Positions 1 through 8,834 of a DNA stretch of 64,000 bases are shown here, piece by piece; position 1 is the stretch's first letter; every line of letters begins with the position of its first letter. The notes beneath the pieces were generated by a model. The model saw only the letters and a program-made list of their open reading frames with translations, had not been told where the DNA came from and did not search any database. Position numbers and translations under genes: made by a program. The stretch comes from Ktedonobacter racemifer DSM 44963. GTDB lineage: Bacteria; Chloroflexota; Ktedonobacteria; Ktedonobacterales; Ktedonobacteraceae. Location: assembly GCF_000178855.1 (NCBI RefSeq), contig NZ_ADVG01000001.1:2046001-2110000 (forward strand), written 5' to 3'.

Positions 1-231
1 AAAACAAGTTAAGCGGGTTGCCGGGCTTCGTCGGGCCGTGTCCCTCCACCTCTCTTGATGAGAGCGATCTCATGCGTATTTTGTTTCATTTTCGAAGTAC
101 AGCGCTTCAGCAGAATGCTGCCTGAGCGCTTTTTATTGGTTTTATTCTACGTCAAAGATTCATCCATTGTCAACTACACAAGAGATAGCAAAGGGCTCTC
201 CAGTTCTTGCCTCGGCTCGCAAGCTCGCCCT

Positions 232-290
232 GGGGTAAGGGGGGGTGGGAAATGGGGCCGCAGGCCCCATTTCCCACCCCCCCTTACCCC
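232..290. terminator. Long perfect palindrome, 28-bp arms, 3-nt loop
   Basis: The arms 232-259 and 263-290 are perfect reverse complements separated by the loop GCA. The palindrome lies about 105 bp beyond the ahcY stop and is G/C-tract rich. It probably ends transcription coming from either side, but the stem is much longer than an ordinary intrinsic terminator and has no clear T-run. Confidence 0.7.
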
Positions 291-322
291 AAGCACTACA
301 GGCGCGGCTAAGAGAGAGTAGA

Positions 323-369
323 GGATGGGCGTGTGGTGCGAGCAGATTGCCCGCGCCACACGCCCATCC
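323..369 (-). terminator. Hairpin after ahcY
   Basis: Perfect 14-bp arms at 323-336 and 356-369 enclose 19 nt that can pair further. It lies 26 bp past the ahcY stop on the minus strand and is the likely terminator of the mtnA-ahcY gene set. Confidence 0.6.
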
Positions 370-395
370 AATGTATTCTTAAGAACCTGTAGAGA

Positions 396-1664
396 TTAGG
401 TGCCTGACTCCCAGGAGTTGAGATACTTCTCTTGCTCAGAGGTCAGCGTGTCGATGCGAATCCCCATCGACTGGAGCTTCAACCGGGCGATCTCTTTATC
501 GATATCAGCCGGGATGGTGTAGACGCGAGGCTCAAGGTCCTTGGCCAGCTTGAGCATATACTCGGCACCAAGGGCCTGGTTGGCAAAGCTCATATCCATC
601 ACGCTCGCAGGATGACCCTCGGCGGCGGAGAGGTTGACGAGGCGACCCTCAGCCAATAGATAAACGCGGCGGCCATCGCTGTAAGTGTACTCATCAACGA
701 AGTCACGTACGCGGCGCTTGTTGGTCGCCAGCTTCTCTAGCGCGGGGATGTTAATCTCATCATTGAAGTGGCCGGAGTTTGCAATCAACACGCCGTTCTT
801 CATATGCTCCAGGTGATCCTGGTCGATCACGTTGATGTCGCCGGTGACCGTCACGAGGATGTCACCGATCGCGGCAGCCTCGACCCCAGGCATGACGCGG
901 TAGCCATCCATAACAGCCTCAAGCGCGCGTGTAGGATCGACTTCGCAGACGACCACGTTCGCGCCCAGGCCATGACCACGCGACGCGACACCGCGACCAC
1001 ACCAGCCATAACCAAAGACGACCAGGGTACGACCCGCGAGCAGCCTATTGGTCGAGCGAATAATGGCATCTAGTGTGCTCTGGCCCGTACCATAGCGGTT
1101 GTCGAACATATGCTTGGTATCAGAGTCATTGACGGCCAGCACGGGGAAGCGTAGCACCTCTGCCTTTTCCATGCTCTTCAGGCGAATGACACCCGTAGTT
1201 GTCTCTTCCAGGCCCGCGACCACATTTTCTACCAGCTCGCTACGCGAGGTGTGCAGGATCGAGACCAGGTCACAACCATCATCCATGGTCATGTTCGGCT
1301 TGTGATCAAGCGCCGCATTGATATGACGATAGTAGGTCTCATCATCCTCGCCCTTGATAGCATAAGTGGGAATACCGTACTCGCTTACCAGGGCGGCTGC
1401 GACATCATCCTGCGTCGAAAGCGGGTTGGAGGCGCACAGTACCAGGTCGGCACCACCAGCCTTGAGCGTAATCGCCAGGTTCGCGGTCTCAGTTGTGATA
1501 TGCAAGCAGCCAGACATGCGCACGCCTTTCAGCGGCTGATCTTTGATAAAGCGCTCGCGGATCAGGCGCAGTACCGGCATATCTTCCGCGGCCCACTCGA
1601 TGCGGTCCTTACCGCGAGCAGACAGCGAGAGATCCTTTACATCACCACGCGTTGAAATAGCCAT
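396..1664 (-). CDS. ahcY: Adenosylhomocysteinase (S-adenosyl-L-homocysteine hydrolase)
   Basis: Cytosolic NAD-dependent enzyme that splits S-adenosylhomocysteine into adenosine and homocysteine, relieving product inhibition of methyltransferases. At 422 residues it has the usual length of the shorter prokaryotic form. Visible signatures are HITTETA at residues 55-61, the EETTTG stretch at 153-158, the substrate-binding run [18 protein letters not shown] at 180-197 and the NAD-binding GYGWCGRG at about 218-225. The ATG follows a GAAGGGA ribosome site. It is the last gene of a minus-strand set with mtnA, an HD protein and a PfkB kinase (90-bp gap to the last), which fits recycling of SAM by-products. 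Family assignment is very secure. Confidence 0.96.
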   Translation of the reverse strand: MAISTRGDVKDLSLSARGKDRIEWAAEDMPVLRLIRERFIKDQPLKGVRMSGCLHITTETANLAITLKAGGADLVLCASNPLSTQDDVAAALVSEYGIPTYAIKGEDDETYYRHINAALDHKPNMTMDDGCDLVSILHTSRSELVENVVAGLEETTTGVIRLKSMEKAEVLRFPVLAVNDSDTKHMFDNRYGTGQSTLDAIIRSTNRLLAGRTLVVFGYGWCGRGVASRGHGLGANVVVCEVDPTRALEAVMDGYRVMPGVEAAAIGDILVTVTGDINVIDQDHLEHMKNGVLIANSGHFNDEINIPALEKLATNKRRVRDFVDEYTYSDGRRVYLLAEGRLVNLSAAEGHPASVMDMSFANQALGAEYMLKLAKDLEPRVYTIPADIDKEIARLKLQSMGIRIDTLTSEQEKYLNSWESGT

Positions 1665-1754
1665 TCTATAAATGTTCCCTTCTTAAACAACAGCAAAACT
1701 GAATAGTATTGTACAACAAATCGCTTCGATTGGCAGAGAGCCAGGTACAGGTTC

Positions 1755-2693
1755 TTAGCGCACGTTCCAGTGTGGATCAAAATGCGAGTAGGTCACAAGC
1801 TCGTTATAACGCTGCTTGATATCCGCTATCGACAATTCGCGCAGACCATTGATACTAAAGTCACTGCACGCAAAGGAGCCAATAATGTTGCCATGGACCA
1901 CTGCACGCTTCATATCTTCCGCGCTATAGGCACCATTGGAACCAGGCTCGACCGTAGAGAGATAGCCAAGAAGGCCACCCGCAAAGGCATCGCCTGCTCC
2001 TGTTGGATCGATGACCTCTTCGAGAGGATAGGCTGGAGCGCTGAAGTAGGTTGCATCCGCGCCAAAGAGGAGCGCGCCATAGCTTCCCAATTTCACCACC
2101 AGGTATTTCAAGCCCATATCCAGCAACTGGCGTGCGCCCGCAAGGATGCTCGCCTGCTCGGTATACTGGCGTACCTCTTCCTCACTCATAAGCAGGACAT
2201 CGACGCGCTTGATGATCTCGGTCAACTCCTGGCGCGCGGCCGTAATCCATAGCTCCATCGTATCTAGCACGGTCAGGCGCGCATTGGGTGCCTGTTCTAA
2301 AACCTCCAATTGCAGGGAGGGCTGGATGTTTGCCAGGAAAAGCAGGGGACTCTGACGATAGGTCTCTGGAACGACCGGGTGGAAATCCGCGTACACACCC
2401 AGTTCAGTGTAGAGTGTATCGCGATGGTTCATATCCAGGTGATAGCGCCCACCCCAGGAAAACGTCTTGCCCTCCTGTATCTGCAAGCCACTGAGATCGA
2501 TATGATGGCGTTGCCAGAATTCTAAATGCTCGCGGGGAAAATCACTGCCAACGATAGCGACCATGTTGACTTCGTCATAGAGCGATGCCGCCGTCGCGAA
2601 AAAGGAAGCCGCGCCACCCAGGACGCGATCGGCCTTCTGAAAAGGGGTCTCAATAGCATCTAAGGCCACAGAACCCACAACAAGAATCGACAC
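1755..2693 (-). CDS. PfkB-family carbohydrate/nucleoside kinase
   Basis: Ribokinase-fold kinase of 312 residues, full length for the family. The N-terminal GSVALD and GGAASFFA stretch (about 7-34) forms the substrate side. The C-terminal DPTGAGDAFAGG at 229-240 is the PfkB signature, with Asp235 as the expected catalytic base and the GAG as anion hole. The substrate cannot be read from sequence. Between ahcY, which releases adenosine, and mtnA, which acts on methylthioribose 1-phosphate, an adenosine or ribose-type substrate is plausible, but that is inference from context. It lies 55 bp after the HD gene and 90 bp before ahcY. Confidence 0.85.
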   Translation of the reverse strand: MSILVVGSVALDAIETPFQKADRVLGGAASFFATAASLYDEVNMVAIVGSDFPREHLEFWQRHHIDLSGLQIQEGKTFSWGGRYHLDMNHRDTLYTELGVYADFHPVVPETYRQSPLLFLANIQPSLQLEVLEQAPNARLTVLDTMELWITAARQELTEIIKRVDVLLMSEEEVRQYTEQASILAGARQLLDMGLKYLVVKLGSYGALLFGADATYFSAPAYPLEEVIDPTGAGDAFAGGLLGYLSTVEPGSNGAYSAEDMKRAVVHGNIIGSFACSDFSINGLRELSIADIKQRYNELVTYSHFDPHWNVR

Positions 2694-2748
2694 TACTTAC
2701 AGCCTCCAAAAGAGTTTTCTTCATCAGAGGGGATTGTACCACGTTTTT

Positions 2749-3375
2749 CTATACAGGCGTAGCATCACTCAAGTGCTCAATCACACCATCGAGAAAGGCC
2801 AGTGTGCGGTGAAACTTCTCCTGCGCCATGTCACGGGCTGGGTCAGTCTGCAAGGACTGGTAGAGTTCAATAAAGCGCTCTTCAACATGCCGCAAGACCG
2901 CAGCCAGGACATCGCCATTCACCGCGCGATTGGGATAGCGCGCGCCAAACTCAATTAGCGAGGTTACAACAGCTAACCCACTCAAGCGCCCCAATTTGTC
3001 GGCATCATAGAGAAGACGAGCCTCCACAGGAACGTACGGCTGGGTATCGCTCGTCTGCAAAGTGTGCGTTAGAATGATCTGTTCCACCTTTTGCGCCAGG
3101 GCATCAGGAGCCTGTTCGCGCTGCAAGAAAGAGAGAGCCATATCTGCTGACTTGCGATGGTGATCCACAAAGCCATGCGCAACGTTAGAGATGTCATGCA
3201 AATATGCCGATACAACCAGCGCCTCCATATCGATAGGCGCCGCATCTTCTTGTGCCTCCAACTGGAGGGCGAGCATTTTACAATTAGCGACTACCGCGCT
3301 GGCATAGCGCAATCCCTCGCTCCCCAACACCTCTTCCACATACTGTGCGGTCGTATGTACAATATCGGTTTCCAT
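2749..3375 (-). CDS. HD-domain protein, putative metal-dependent phosphohydrolase
   Basis: A 208-residue protein with an HD-fold core. The His-Asp pair is at residues 60-61 (SAYLHDISN), another His cluster DHHRKSADMA at 71-80, and the distal acidic motif LYDADKLGRL at 122-131. The first metal-binding histidine usual in the family is not obvious near residue 30, where Asn-Cys stands instead, so activity is uncertain. A strong GGGAGG ribosome site precedes the ATG. It sits between mtnA (149 bp upstream) and the PfkB kinase (55 bp downstream) in the same direction, so it may process a nucleotide or sugar phosphate of the same pathway. Its substrate is unknown. Confidence 0.75.
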   Translation of the reverse strand: METDIVHTTAQYVEEVLGSEGLRYASAVVANCKMLALQLEAQEDAAPIDMEALVVSAYLHDISNVAHGFVDHHRKSADMALSFLQREQAPDALAQKVEQIILTHTLQTSDTQPYVPVEARLLYDADKLGRLSGLAVVTSLIEFGARYPNRAVNGDVLAAVLRHVEERFIELYQSLQTDPARDMAQEKFHRTLAFLDGVIEHLSDATPV

Positions 3376-3524
3376 CTGCAGAACCTCCCTATAGTCAAAT
3401 TACGTATCGCCTTTGATTGTGCTCTGATCTATGCTTCCCAGGTGGGAAGATACGCTGTACCTGCTGGCATGCAGCAGTATCATTGCTCATGTTCGCGGAA
3501 AAGAGCGCATGCGCCACCCGGTTC

Positions 3525-4634
3525 TTACTCGGATTTGCTGGACATCATTTCCCCCAGTGAAGTTGTAAAGGGAGCGCGCGCCACACCGCAATCAGTAATG
3601 AGTGCCGTTATATATTCATGAGGAGTAACATCAAACGCGGGATTAGCAACCGTGACGTCCCAGGGCGCCACCCGCTCACCGCGTATGCTCGTAACCTCTT
3701 CCGCGTTCCGCTGCTCAATCGGGATCAGCTCACCGGATGCAAGCGTCAAATCAACCGTCGAGAAGGGCGCGACGACGTAGAACGGGATGTGGTGGGCATG
3801 AGCCAGGACAGCCACGCTATATGTGCCTATTTTATTTGCCACATCCCCGTTCGCGGCGATACGATCAGCCCCGACAAAGACCGCCTTGATCCCCCCATGC
3901 CGCATAAAATGGCCCGCCATATTGTCAGTAATCAACGTTAAAGGAACCCCCGCTTGCTGCAATTCCCAGGCCGTCAGACGTGCCCCCTGCAACACGGGCC
4001 GGGTTTCATCCACAAACACATGCACATGCTTGCCTTGTTGCTGCGCAATATAGATAGGCGCAAGCCCCGATCCCATACCACTGGTTGCCAGGGCGCCTGC
4101 ATTGCAATGTGTTAGCAGCGTATCCCCATCCTGAATAAATTGCGCACCCAGCTCGCCCATACGCTTGCAAGAAGCCGCATCCTCAGCCGCAATTTGGAGC
4201 GCCTCTAGCTGCAACAGTTGAGCTAATTGCCGCAGGGTCTTGACCTGTAGCTCATCAGAAGCACGCCGAGCGCAATCCTGCATGCGTTCCAGCGCCCAAA
4301 AGAGATTGACAGCGGTCGGGCGCGTTGTCCCCAGGAGTCGCTTGGCCTCGCCCAGTGCGGCATAGGCCTCATGTAAGAGCATGCGCTCACCCTGCTCCCG
4401 CCACAGGCGTTGAGCCGCCAGCGCCATCCCTAAAGCCGCCGTCACTCCAATCGCAGGCGCGCCCCGCACCTTTAAGGATACAATCGCCTCGGCCACCTCA
4501 TGCTCATGGCGCAAACGCAGTACGTTCACCTGCAACGGTAAGCGACTCTGATCCACCAGGCAGACAGCAACTCCCTGCTCATCCTCCTCCCACCAGACCG
4601 TCCGTACCTGTTGGCACTGGATTTGACTCTTCAT
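3525..4634 (-). CDS. mtnA: S-methyl-5-thioribose-1-phosphate isomerase
   Basis: Methionine-salvage enzyme converting methylthioribose 1-phosphate to methylthioribulose 1-phosphate; eIF2B-like fold. Family signatures: RGAPAIGVTAALGMALA near the N-terminus, THCNAGALATSGMGSGLAPIY with the catalytic Cys, VDETRPVLQGARLTAWEL, GADRIAANGDVANKIGTY with the catalytic Asp, and APFSTVD. The ATG at 4634 is preferred; an upstream in-frame TTG at 4658 overlaps the AAGGAGG site, although the spacing of 14 to the ATG is long. First gene of the set ending in ahcY. No other methionine-salvage gene is in the window. Identification is secure. Confidence 0.94.
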   Translation of the reverse strand: MKSQIQCQQVRTVWWEEDEQGVAVCLVDQSRLPLQVNVLRLRHEHEVAEAIVSLKVRGAPAIGVTAALGMALAAQRLWREQGERMLLHEAYAALGEAKRLLGTTRPTAVNLFWALERMQDCARRASDELQVKTLRQLAQLLQLEALQIAAEDAASCKRMGELGAQFIQDGDTLLTHCNAGALATSGMGSGLAPIYIAQQQGKHVHVFVDETRPVLQGARLTAWELQQAGVPLTLITDNMAGHFMRHGGIKAVFVGADRIAANGDVANKIGTYSVAVLAHAHHIPFYVVAPFSTVDLTLASGELIPIEQRNAEEVTSIRGERVAPWDVTVANPAFDVTPHEYITALITDCGVARAPFTTSLGEMMSSKSE

Positions 4635-4658
4635 AATGAGGGCACAAGCCTCCTTCAA

Positions 4659-5098
4659 GATATTAGCTGGACACTAGACACCAGGGAGCGTTGCCGGGTA
4701 TCGAAAAGAGGGAACACACGCCCTCTAAACACATCCCCCAGCCTCAGTGTTGGCAAAAGCCTGTTTGGCAAAAGCCTAGAAGCTCCCTTAATGTAACGAG
4801 AGGGGAAAGCAAGTAAGCATTGTCCGCCCAATAGTACTACACCATCATGCAAAAATAGCAGGAAATACCCTAAAGTATGCTACCATGATAGACGAAACAT
4901 AGCATAACTGCAAGTCTCTTAAGACGACTTTAAACATGTTACTGATTGCAGTAGTTGTCCGTTCCACTAGACAGAAGGATGAAGCCATCCCGACAGGTGT
5001 ACGCGCCTGGTCGTGTTATGTTGCCCATTTATGGATGCTTATCTCTTGCTTGGAACGGACAAGGTGATAATTTGTAGCCATCGAAGGGATAACAACGC
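4659..5098. other. Divergent intergenic region between mtnA and ECF sigma gene
   Basis: This 440-bp stretch must hold the promoters of both flanking genes. The mtnA side carries a short hairpin (AGAGGG paired with CCCTCT around 4705-4725, minus strand) and a repeated AGGCTTTTGCCAA word (minus strand, 4750-4776). The sigma side carries the structured leader annotated at 4955-5062. No protein-coding frame is convincing. Confidence 0.5.
4955..5062 (+). promoter_or_regulatory. Structured 5' leader of the ECF sigma operon
   Basis: A perfect 12-bp closing stem pairs TTGTCCGTTCCA (4955-4966) with TGGAACGGACAA (5051-5062). The 84-nt interior contains a GGATG-AAGC-CATCC hairpin (4977-4990) and a second imperfect hairpin pairing AGG/CCT and GAC/GGTC (4992-5012). 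The fold ends 36 nt before the sigma start codon, so it may be a cis-acting regulatory RNA. It matches no riboswitch class that I recognise. Confidence 0.45.
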
Positions 5099-5635
5099 AT
5101 GGCCCGGGTGGAAACAAAGGAATGTACTTGGTCCTTTGAGCAAATCTACGACGAATATAAGACAGCTATTTATAACTATGTCTATCATTTAGTGGGTGAC
5201 CGCGAACAGGCCGACGATCTAACGCAAGACACGTTCTTGAAGGCCTTTCGCGCCCTTCCTAAAATGGATTCTAATCTCAAATTGTCGGCCTGGCTCTATC
5301 GTATCGCGACGAATACCGCTTATGATGCGCTCCGTCGCCGCAAGTTGATTGCCTGGTTACCCTGGCAAGATCTCGATCATGAACCAGCCGATGTTGAGAG
5401 CGCGGATCCACAGGAAATTTATGGCACCACTGAGTTGGTACGTGCCGCGCTTCGCCGTATGCCTCAACAATATAGGGCGGCCCTCATCCTCTATACACAG
5501 GAGGGGTTCTCCTATAGCGAGATCGCACACACCCTCAACATCGCTGAGAGCGGCGTAAAAATGTACCTATCGCGCGCGCGTCAGTCCTTTCGAGAGCATT
5601 ATCGGTCCTTGGAACAGGGAGGAGCGGCAAAATGA
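5099..5635 (+). CDS. ECF-type RNA polymerase sigma factor
   Basis: A 178-residue sigma-70-family factor with only regions 2 and 4. Region 2 is at about residues 14-80 (FEQIYDEYKTAIYNYVYHLV, ADDLTQDTFLKAF, SAWLYRIATNTAYDALRRR). Region 4 is at about 118-172 (ALRRMPQQYRAALILYTQEGFSYSEIAHTLN, then the recognition helix ESGVKMYLSRARQSFRE). It directs RNA polymerase to its own promoters, presumably including this operon's. The stop overlaps the next gene's ATG by 4 bp (ATGA), the usual coupling of an ECF factor to its anti-sigma. The inducing signal is unknown. Confidence 0.93.
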   Translation: MARVETKECTWSFEQIYDEYKTAIYNYVYHLVGDREQADDLTQDTFLKAFRALPKMDSNLKLSAWLYRIATNTAYDALRRRKLIAWLPWQDLDHEPADVESADPQEIYGTTELVRAALRRMPQQYRAALILYTQEGFSYSEIAHTLNIAESGVKMYLSRARQSFREHYRSLEQGGAAK

Positions 5636-6225
5636 AATGCGAGCAGGTCAAGGAACTTCTCAGCCCCTACCTTGACGCACAGCTCGCAACCGATATCTAT
5701 CAACAGATAACCAGCCACCTTCAATATTGCCGCTCCTGTAGTGAGGCACTTGCGGATTTTCGCTATTTTGATACTCTACTTGCCCGCATCCCGCGCGTCG
5801 CACCAGATGCCTCACTCTATGCACACATCTTCACCTCGCCCTCCCGCCAGGTGTCCAGTGGCGCATACGCATCTTCACATACACAGAATACCACCGCAAC
5901 GTCTCTCCCTCGCTTCGCCAGGGCAGGGCGTCCACACCTCGTCGCCTTACAGGGAGGGCGCGACCATTTCCCCCCTGTCACAACACGACGAGCCAACGAT
6001 GAGCGCGAGGTCAATACCGATAAAGTCGCGCTCCCACCAGTCATCCGCCCTCTGCAACCCATCACGCCTTCCCACTTACAACCACAGGCTTCCTCGAAAC
6101 CTGGGACCCAACAAGGCCATCCACTCACCTTGCTGCTGTTTCTTGGGGCACTCTTTCTCTCCTTTCTCGCAGGCCTTCTCATTGGCATTTATCTATGGAC
6201 GCCCGTACTGAGCCACTTCATTTAA
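5632..6225 (+). CDS. Zinc-finger anti-sigma factor, membrane anchored
   Basis: A 197-residue protein with an N-terminal zf-HC2 domain: CEQVKELLSPYLDAQL followed by HLQYCRSC at about residues 30-37, giving the His-x3-Cys-x2-Cys zinc site of ZAS anti-sigma factors. A long low-complexity linker follows. A single membrane segment near the C-terminus (LTLLLFLGALFLSFLAGLLIGIYL, about 165-188) leaves almost nothing outside the cell. It is translationally coupled to the ECF sigma gene and should hold it at the membrane. A missing extracytoplasmic domain suggests a cytosolic or membrane signal, or a separate partner. Confidence 0.88.
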   Translation: MKCEQVKELLSPYLDAQLATDIYQQITSHLQYCRSCSEALADFRYFDTLLARIPRVAPDASLYAHIFTSPSRQVSSGAYASSHTQNTTATSLPRFARAGRPHLVALQGGRDHFPPVTTRRANDEREVNTDKVALPPVIRPLQPITPSHLQPQASSKPGTQQGHPLTLLLFLGALFLSFLAGLLIGIYLWTPVLSHFI

Positions 6226-6689
6226 ATGGCTTGTTTTCGACGTCCGGGACCCTACATTCTCTTTGTTTTTTTCCTTCCTGCATTTGGCAAACAAGGTTCC
6301 TGAAGGGAAAGGCTGACGTTATCTTGAAACGTGCAAACCTGTAAAAGATATTTTTCTGTTTTTTTACGTTTTTCACCCTCTTTAATTACTATTTTCAACA
6401 AATTTCTGTAGAAACAGAAATTTGACCTTAAAAGTGATAACTATTTGCGTTCTTATACGTTATAATACATAGGCCTGGGATGGAGAGCGGGGTGTGCGTG
6501 AGCAAGCAGATCCACCTCGACGAGCAGCTTGTAGCGTACATCTACTTTTCCGTGAGACCTTTTCCCCATGGGGTCTGCACGCGCACCTTCCTGGAGCTTC
6601 GTGTGTGCAGATTTGCGTACACGTGGTAAGGGGAGGACGAGCTGGCACCCCGTCCTCTCCTTGCTTTTCGCGGTGTTAGAAGGGGTCGC
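6226..6689 (+). other. Intergenic region with hairpin, -10 element and long leader
   Basis: An 11-bp AT-rich hairpin (CAAATTTCTGT/ACAGAAATTTG, 6399-6424) follows the anti-sigma gene and may end that operon. A good -10 hexamer TATAAT stands at 6461-6466 without a clear -35. The remaining roughly 220 nt before the kinase gene would be a long leader. It can fold in several places, for example GGAGGACG with CGTCCTC at 6633-6659, and CTGCAC with GTGCAG at 6577-6611. No gene is seen. Confidence 0.45.
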
Positions 6690-8363
6690 ATGCGTTTTCT
6701 ATCAAGATTATTCAAGACAAAGTTAATAAATGAACAACGATCAACATCAGCTCCGGCCTCAAGTCCACATGGTGCATTCGAAGCAGAACATGCCTTCAGC
6801 CAATTTACCCAGTCGCTAGCACATGAAAACCAAGCCATCGTCGAGCAAATGAACCACCTCCTGCTCATGAATGATGCTTTTATTTCGACACTGCATCTTG
6901 AGCCGCTCCTTGGTGAGATTGTCTCACGCCTGGGAACCATTATGCAGTCTACCCATATCGCGTTGCTGCTCTATGGCCGTGAGATGCCTGTGCCCTGGGC
7001 TGTTGCCCACTGGGAGCGTCCAACAACAGAGAACGATGCACGGGCGCAAGCTAGCGCAGGCATGACTCCATTCAATGGCATACGCTTTGCCCAGGCCAAA
7101 AATATTAGCGTCTACGCCGACCCGAATCGCGATATTACGCTTGCCGTCACGACAAAGATGGCCGCCTTGCCCGCGCGTGGTAGCGTAGCATATAACATGC
7201 CAGAGACCAACACAAATAGCGCTTTCGCGTCTCCGTTCCCCTCATCAGGGGGAATAGAGGCAAACCAGACTCCCATTCCAGGCTCAGCCCTGCGCGAGCT
7301 GGATATGCTCCTGGCACACCTGGTTATCCAGAGTCAGAAAATCACCTATGGCGAGGATGTTACGCTCGTCTATCAGGAGAGCCAGGAGCATTGGGCCGAG
7401 CTGGCACTTGAGATGGGGTACCATTCTGTGATCGCGGTCCCGCTCTTGCTCCAGGATCAGGCAATTGGCGCAATAATGCTCTATGCGCAGGAGCCACGAC
7501 CTATTCGTAACCATGAAACCTTCCTGCTCAGCTCAGCCTCTATTCAGGCTTCAATGGCTATCCAGAATACGCTGCTCTTCTCCGAACTCAAGGAGAAAAA
7601 CGCAGCCCTGGAACAGGCTAATCACTTAAAGTCACAATTTCTGGCCAATGTGACACATGAGTTACGCACGCCCCTGCATAGTATTATTAGCTATGGCGCC
7701 CTACTGCTGGAGGGCTATGTCGAGGGTGAGCTAAGCTCAGAACAGGAAGAACACATTCAATTTATGGTCCGGCGCGCCGAAGACCTCTCACACCTGGTCG
7801 ACGATATGCTTGACCTCTCAAAAATTGAGGCCGACCGCATCGAGATGAAACCGGAGGCCCTTGAGCTGAGCGTTAGCCTGAGCGAAGTCGTCAATCAACT
7901 CAAGCCCATGGCGCTCAATAAAGACCTGTATCTCAACCTGGAGTGCGACCCCCAGGTTCCCAAAGTGCTTGCGGACAGCCATCGCCTGCGCCAGATCGTA
8001 CTCAACCTGGTTTCAAATGCCTTAAAGTTTACCGAAAAAGGAGGCGTGACAATCCACTGCCAGCATATGCCCGAACGCGCCCAGGTCCTGATCTCAGTAC
8101 ATGACACTGGTATTGGCATCTCGCCTGCCGCCCTGGGATATATCTTTGAAGCGTTTCGCCAGGCCGATGGAAGTACAACGCGCCGCTTTGGCGGTACTGG
8201 CCTGGGCCTGACTATTGCGCGAAAACTGATCGAGTTACAGGGCGGAGAAATAGCCGTCGAGAGTATTCCTGGCCGAGGATCAACCTTTGCCTTTACCTTG
8301 CCCGTCGCCGCATCCATTAGCCCGTCTACACGCACGCCCGAAGCGCAGCGTCCATTGGCATAA
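6690..8363 (+). CDS. GAF-domain sensor histidine kinase
   Basis: A 557-residue soluble histidine kinase. The N-terminal half holds a GAF-like sensory region, with the pattern HSVIAVPLLLQDQAIGAIMLY typical of the end of a GAF domain and a long variable insert. A coiled linker (ELKEKNAALEQANHLK) leads to the HisKA dimer helix with phospho-acceptor His in VTHELRTPLHS (about 324). The HATPase domain shows the N box NLVSNALKF (about 440), G1 DTGIGIS (about 472) and G2 GGTGLGL (about 500). No membrane segment is seen, so it likely senses a cytosolic signal. The response regulator gene follows 58 bp downstream and is its likely partner. Confidence 0.9.
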   Translation: MRFLSRLFKTKLINEQRSTSAPASSPHGAFEAEHAFSQFTQSLAHENQAIVEQMNHLLLMNDAFISTLHLEPLLGEIVSRLGTIMQSTHIALLLYGREMPVPWAVAHWERPTTENDARAQASAGMTPFNGIRFAQAKNISVYADPNRDITLAVTTKMAALPARGSVAYNMPETNTNSAFASPFPSSGGIEANQTPIPGSALRELDMLLAHLVIQSQKITYGEDVTLVYQESQEHWAELALEMGYHSVIAVPLLLQDQAIGAIMLYAQEPRPIRNHETFLLSSASIQASMAIQNTLLFSELKEKNAALEQANHLKSQFLANVTHELRTPLHSIISYGALLLEGYVEGELSSEQEEHIQFMVRRAEDLSHLVDDMLDLSKIEADRIEMKPEALELSVSLSEVVNQLKPMALNKDLYLNLECDPQVPKVLADSHRLRQIVLNLVSNALKFTEKGGVTIHCQHMPERAQVLISVHDTGIGISPAALGYIFEAFRQADGSTTRRFGGTGLGLTIARKLIELQGGEIAVESIPGRGSTFAFTLPVAASISPSTRTPEAQRPLA

Positions 8364-8421
8364 AATCAGTACAAGATCCAAACCGTTAGCAGACTACAAG
8401 TTAGTAAGGGGGTAGATAGTG

Positions 8422-8814
8422 ATGTTTGAAAGTACACCACCAGCCACGCCACAACGTACCATCCTCATTATTGAAAATGAGATCTCGAACCGCATCTTGA
8501 TTGAGCGCGTGTTATCGACACGTGGCTATCGTTGTATCTCGGCCTCCAATGGACGCGAGGCTCTCTCCATTCTTGATCGCGAACACGCCGATCTCATCCT
8601 GACTGATCTCTCCATGCCCGTACTGGATGGCTATCGCACCACCCAGCTCATACGCTCTCGGCCCGGCATGCAGCAAATACCCATTATCGCGGTTACCGCC
8701 TACGCCCTACATGACGAGGGGGAGGCTGCCCGCGAAATCGGATGCACAGAGTACCTGACCAAGCCTTTCAAGCCACGCCAGCTGCTTGAAATTGTTGGGC
8801 GCCTGCTTCCCTGA
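8422..8814 (+). CDS. Single-domain response regulator
   Basis: A 130-residue receiver domain with no output domain. Phospho-acceptor Asp is in LILTDLSMPVLDGY (about residue 62), with acidic residues in LIIENE, the Thr of VTAYA and the Lys of TKPFKPRQ completing the active site. A strong AAGGGGG site serves the ATG at 8422 or an in-frame GTG directly before it. It lies just after the GAF histidine kinase and probably receives phosphate from it, acting on a protein partner as no DNA-binding part is present. Confidence 0.9.
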   Translation: MFESTPPATPQRTILIIENEISNRILIERVLSTRGYRCISASNGREALSILDREHADLILTDLSMPVLDGYRTTQLIRSRPGMQQIPIIAVTAYALHDEGEAAREIGCTEYLTKPFKPRQLLEIVGRLLP

Positions 8815-8834
8815 AGAGAGAGTGAACTACCACT

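Larger units (their letters stand above)
1..395. other. Intergenic region at the left edge, no gene seen
   Basis: No reading frame here looks like a real gene: the open frames cross a palindrome and have low-complexity Gly/Pro translations. The stretch holds the two hairpins listed separately (232-290 and 323-369), both downstream of the minus-strand ahcY. A short GC-rich sequence with alternating CTCG/GCTCG words precedes the first hairpin at about 208-230. Confidence 0.6.

Noticed and set aside
55..321. Open reading frame of 88 residues across the palindrome at the left edge
   Set aside because: The frame translates both arms of the palindrome into Gly/Pro-rich sequence and has no ribosome site or family-like part.
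4660..4740. Possible SAM-I riboswitch before mtnA (CCCGGCAAC on the minus strand at 4690-4698, with GGTGTCTAGTGTCCAGC downstream)
   Set aside because: The context would fit, but the GGCCC of the pseudoknot is missing and there is no room for the P3 hairpin between the two words. The similarity is only local.
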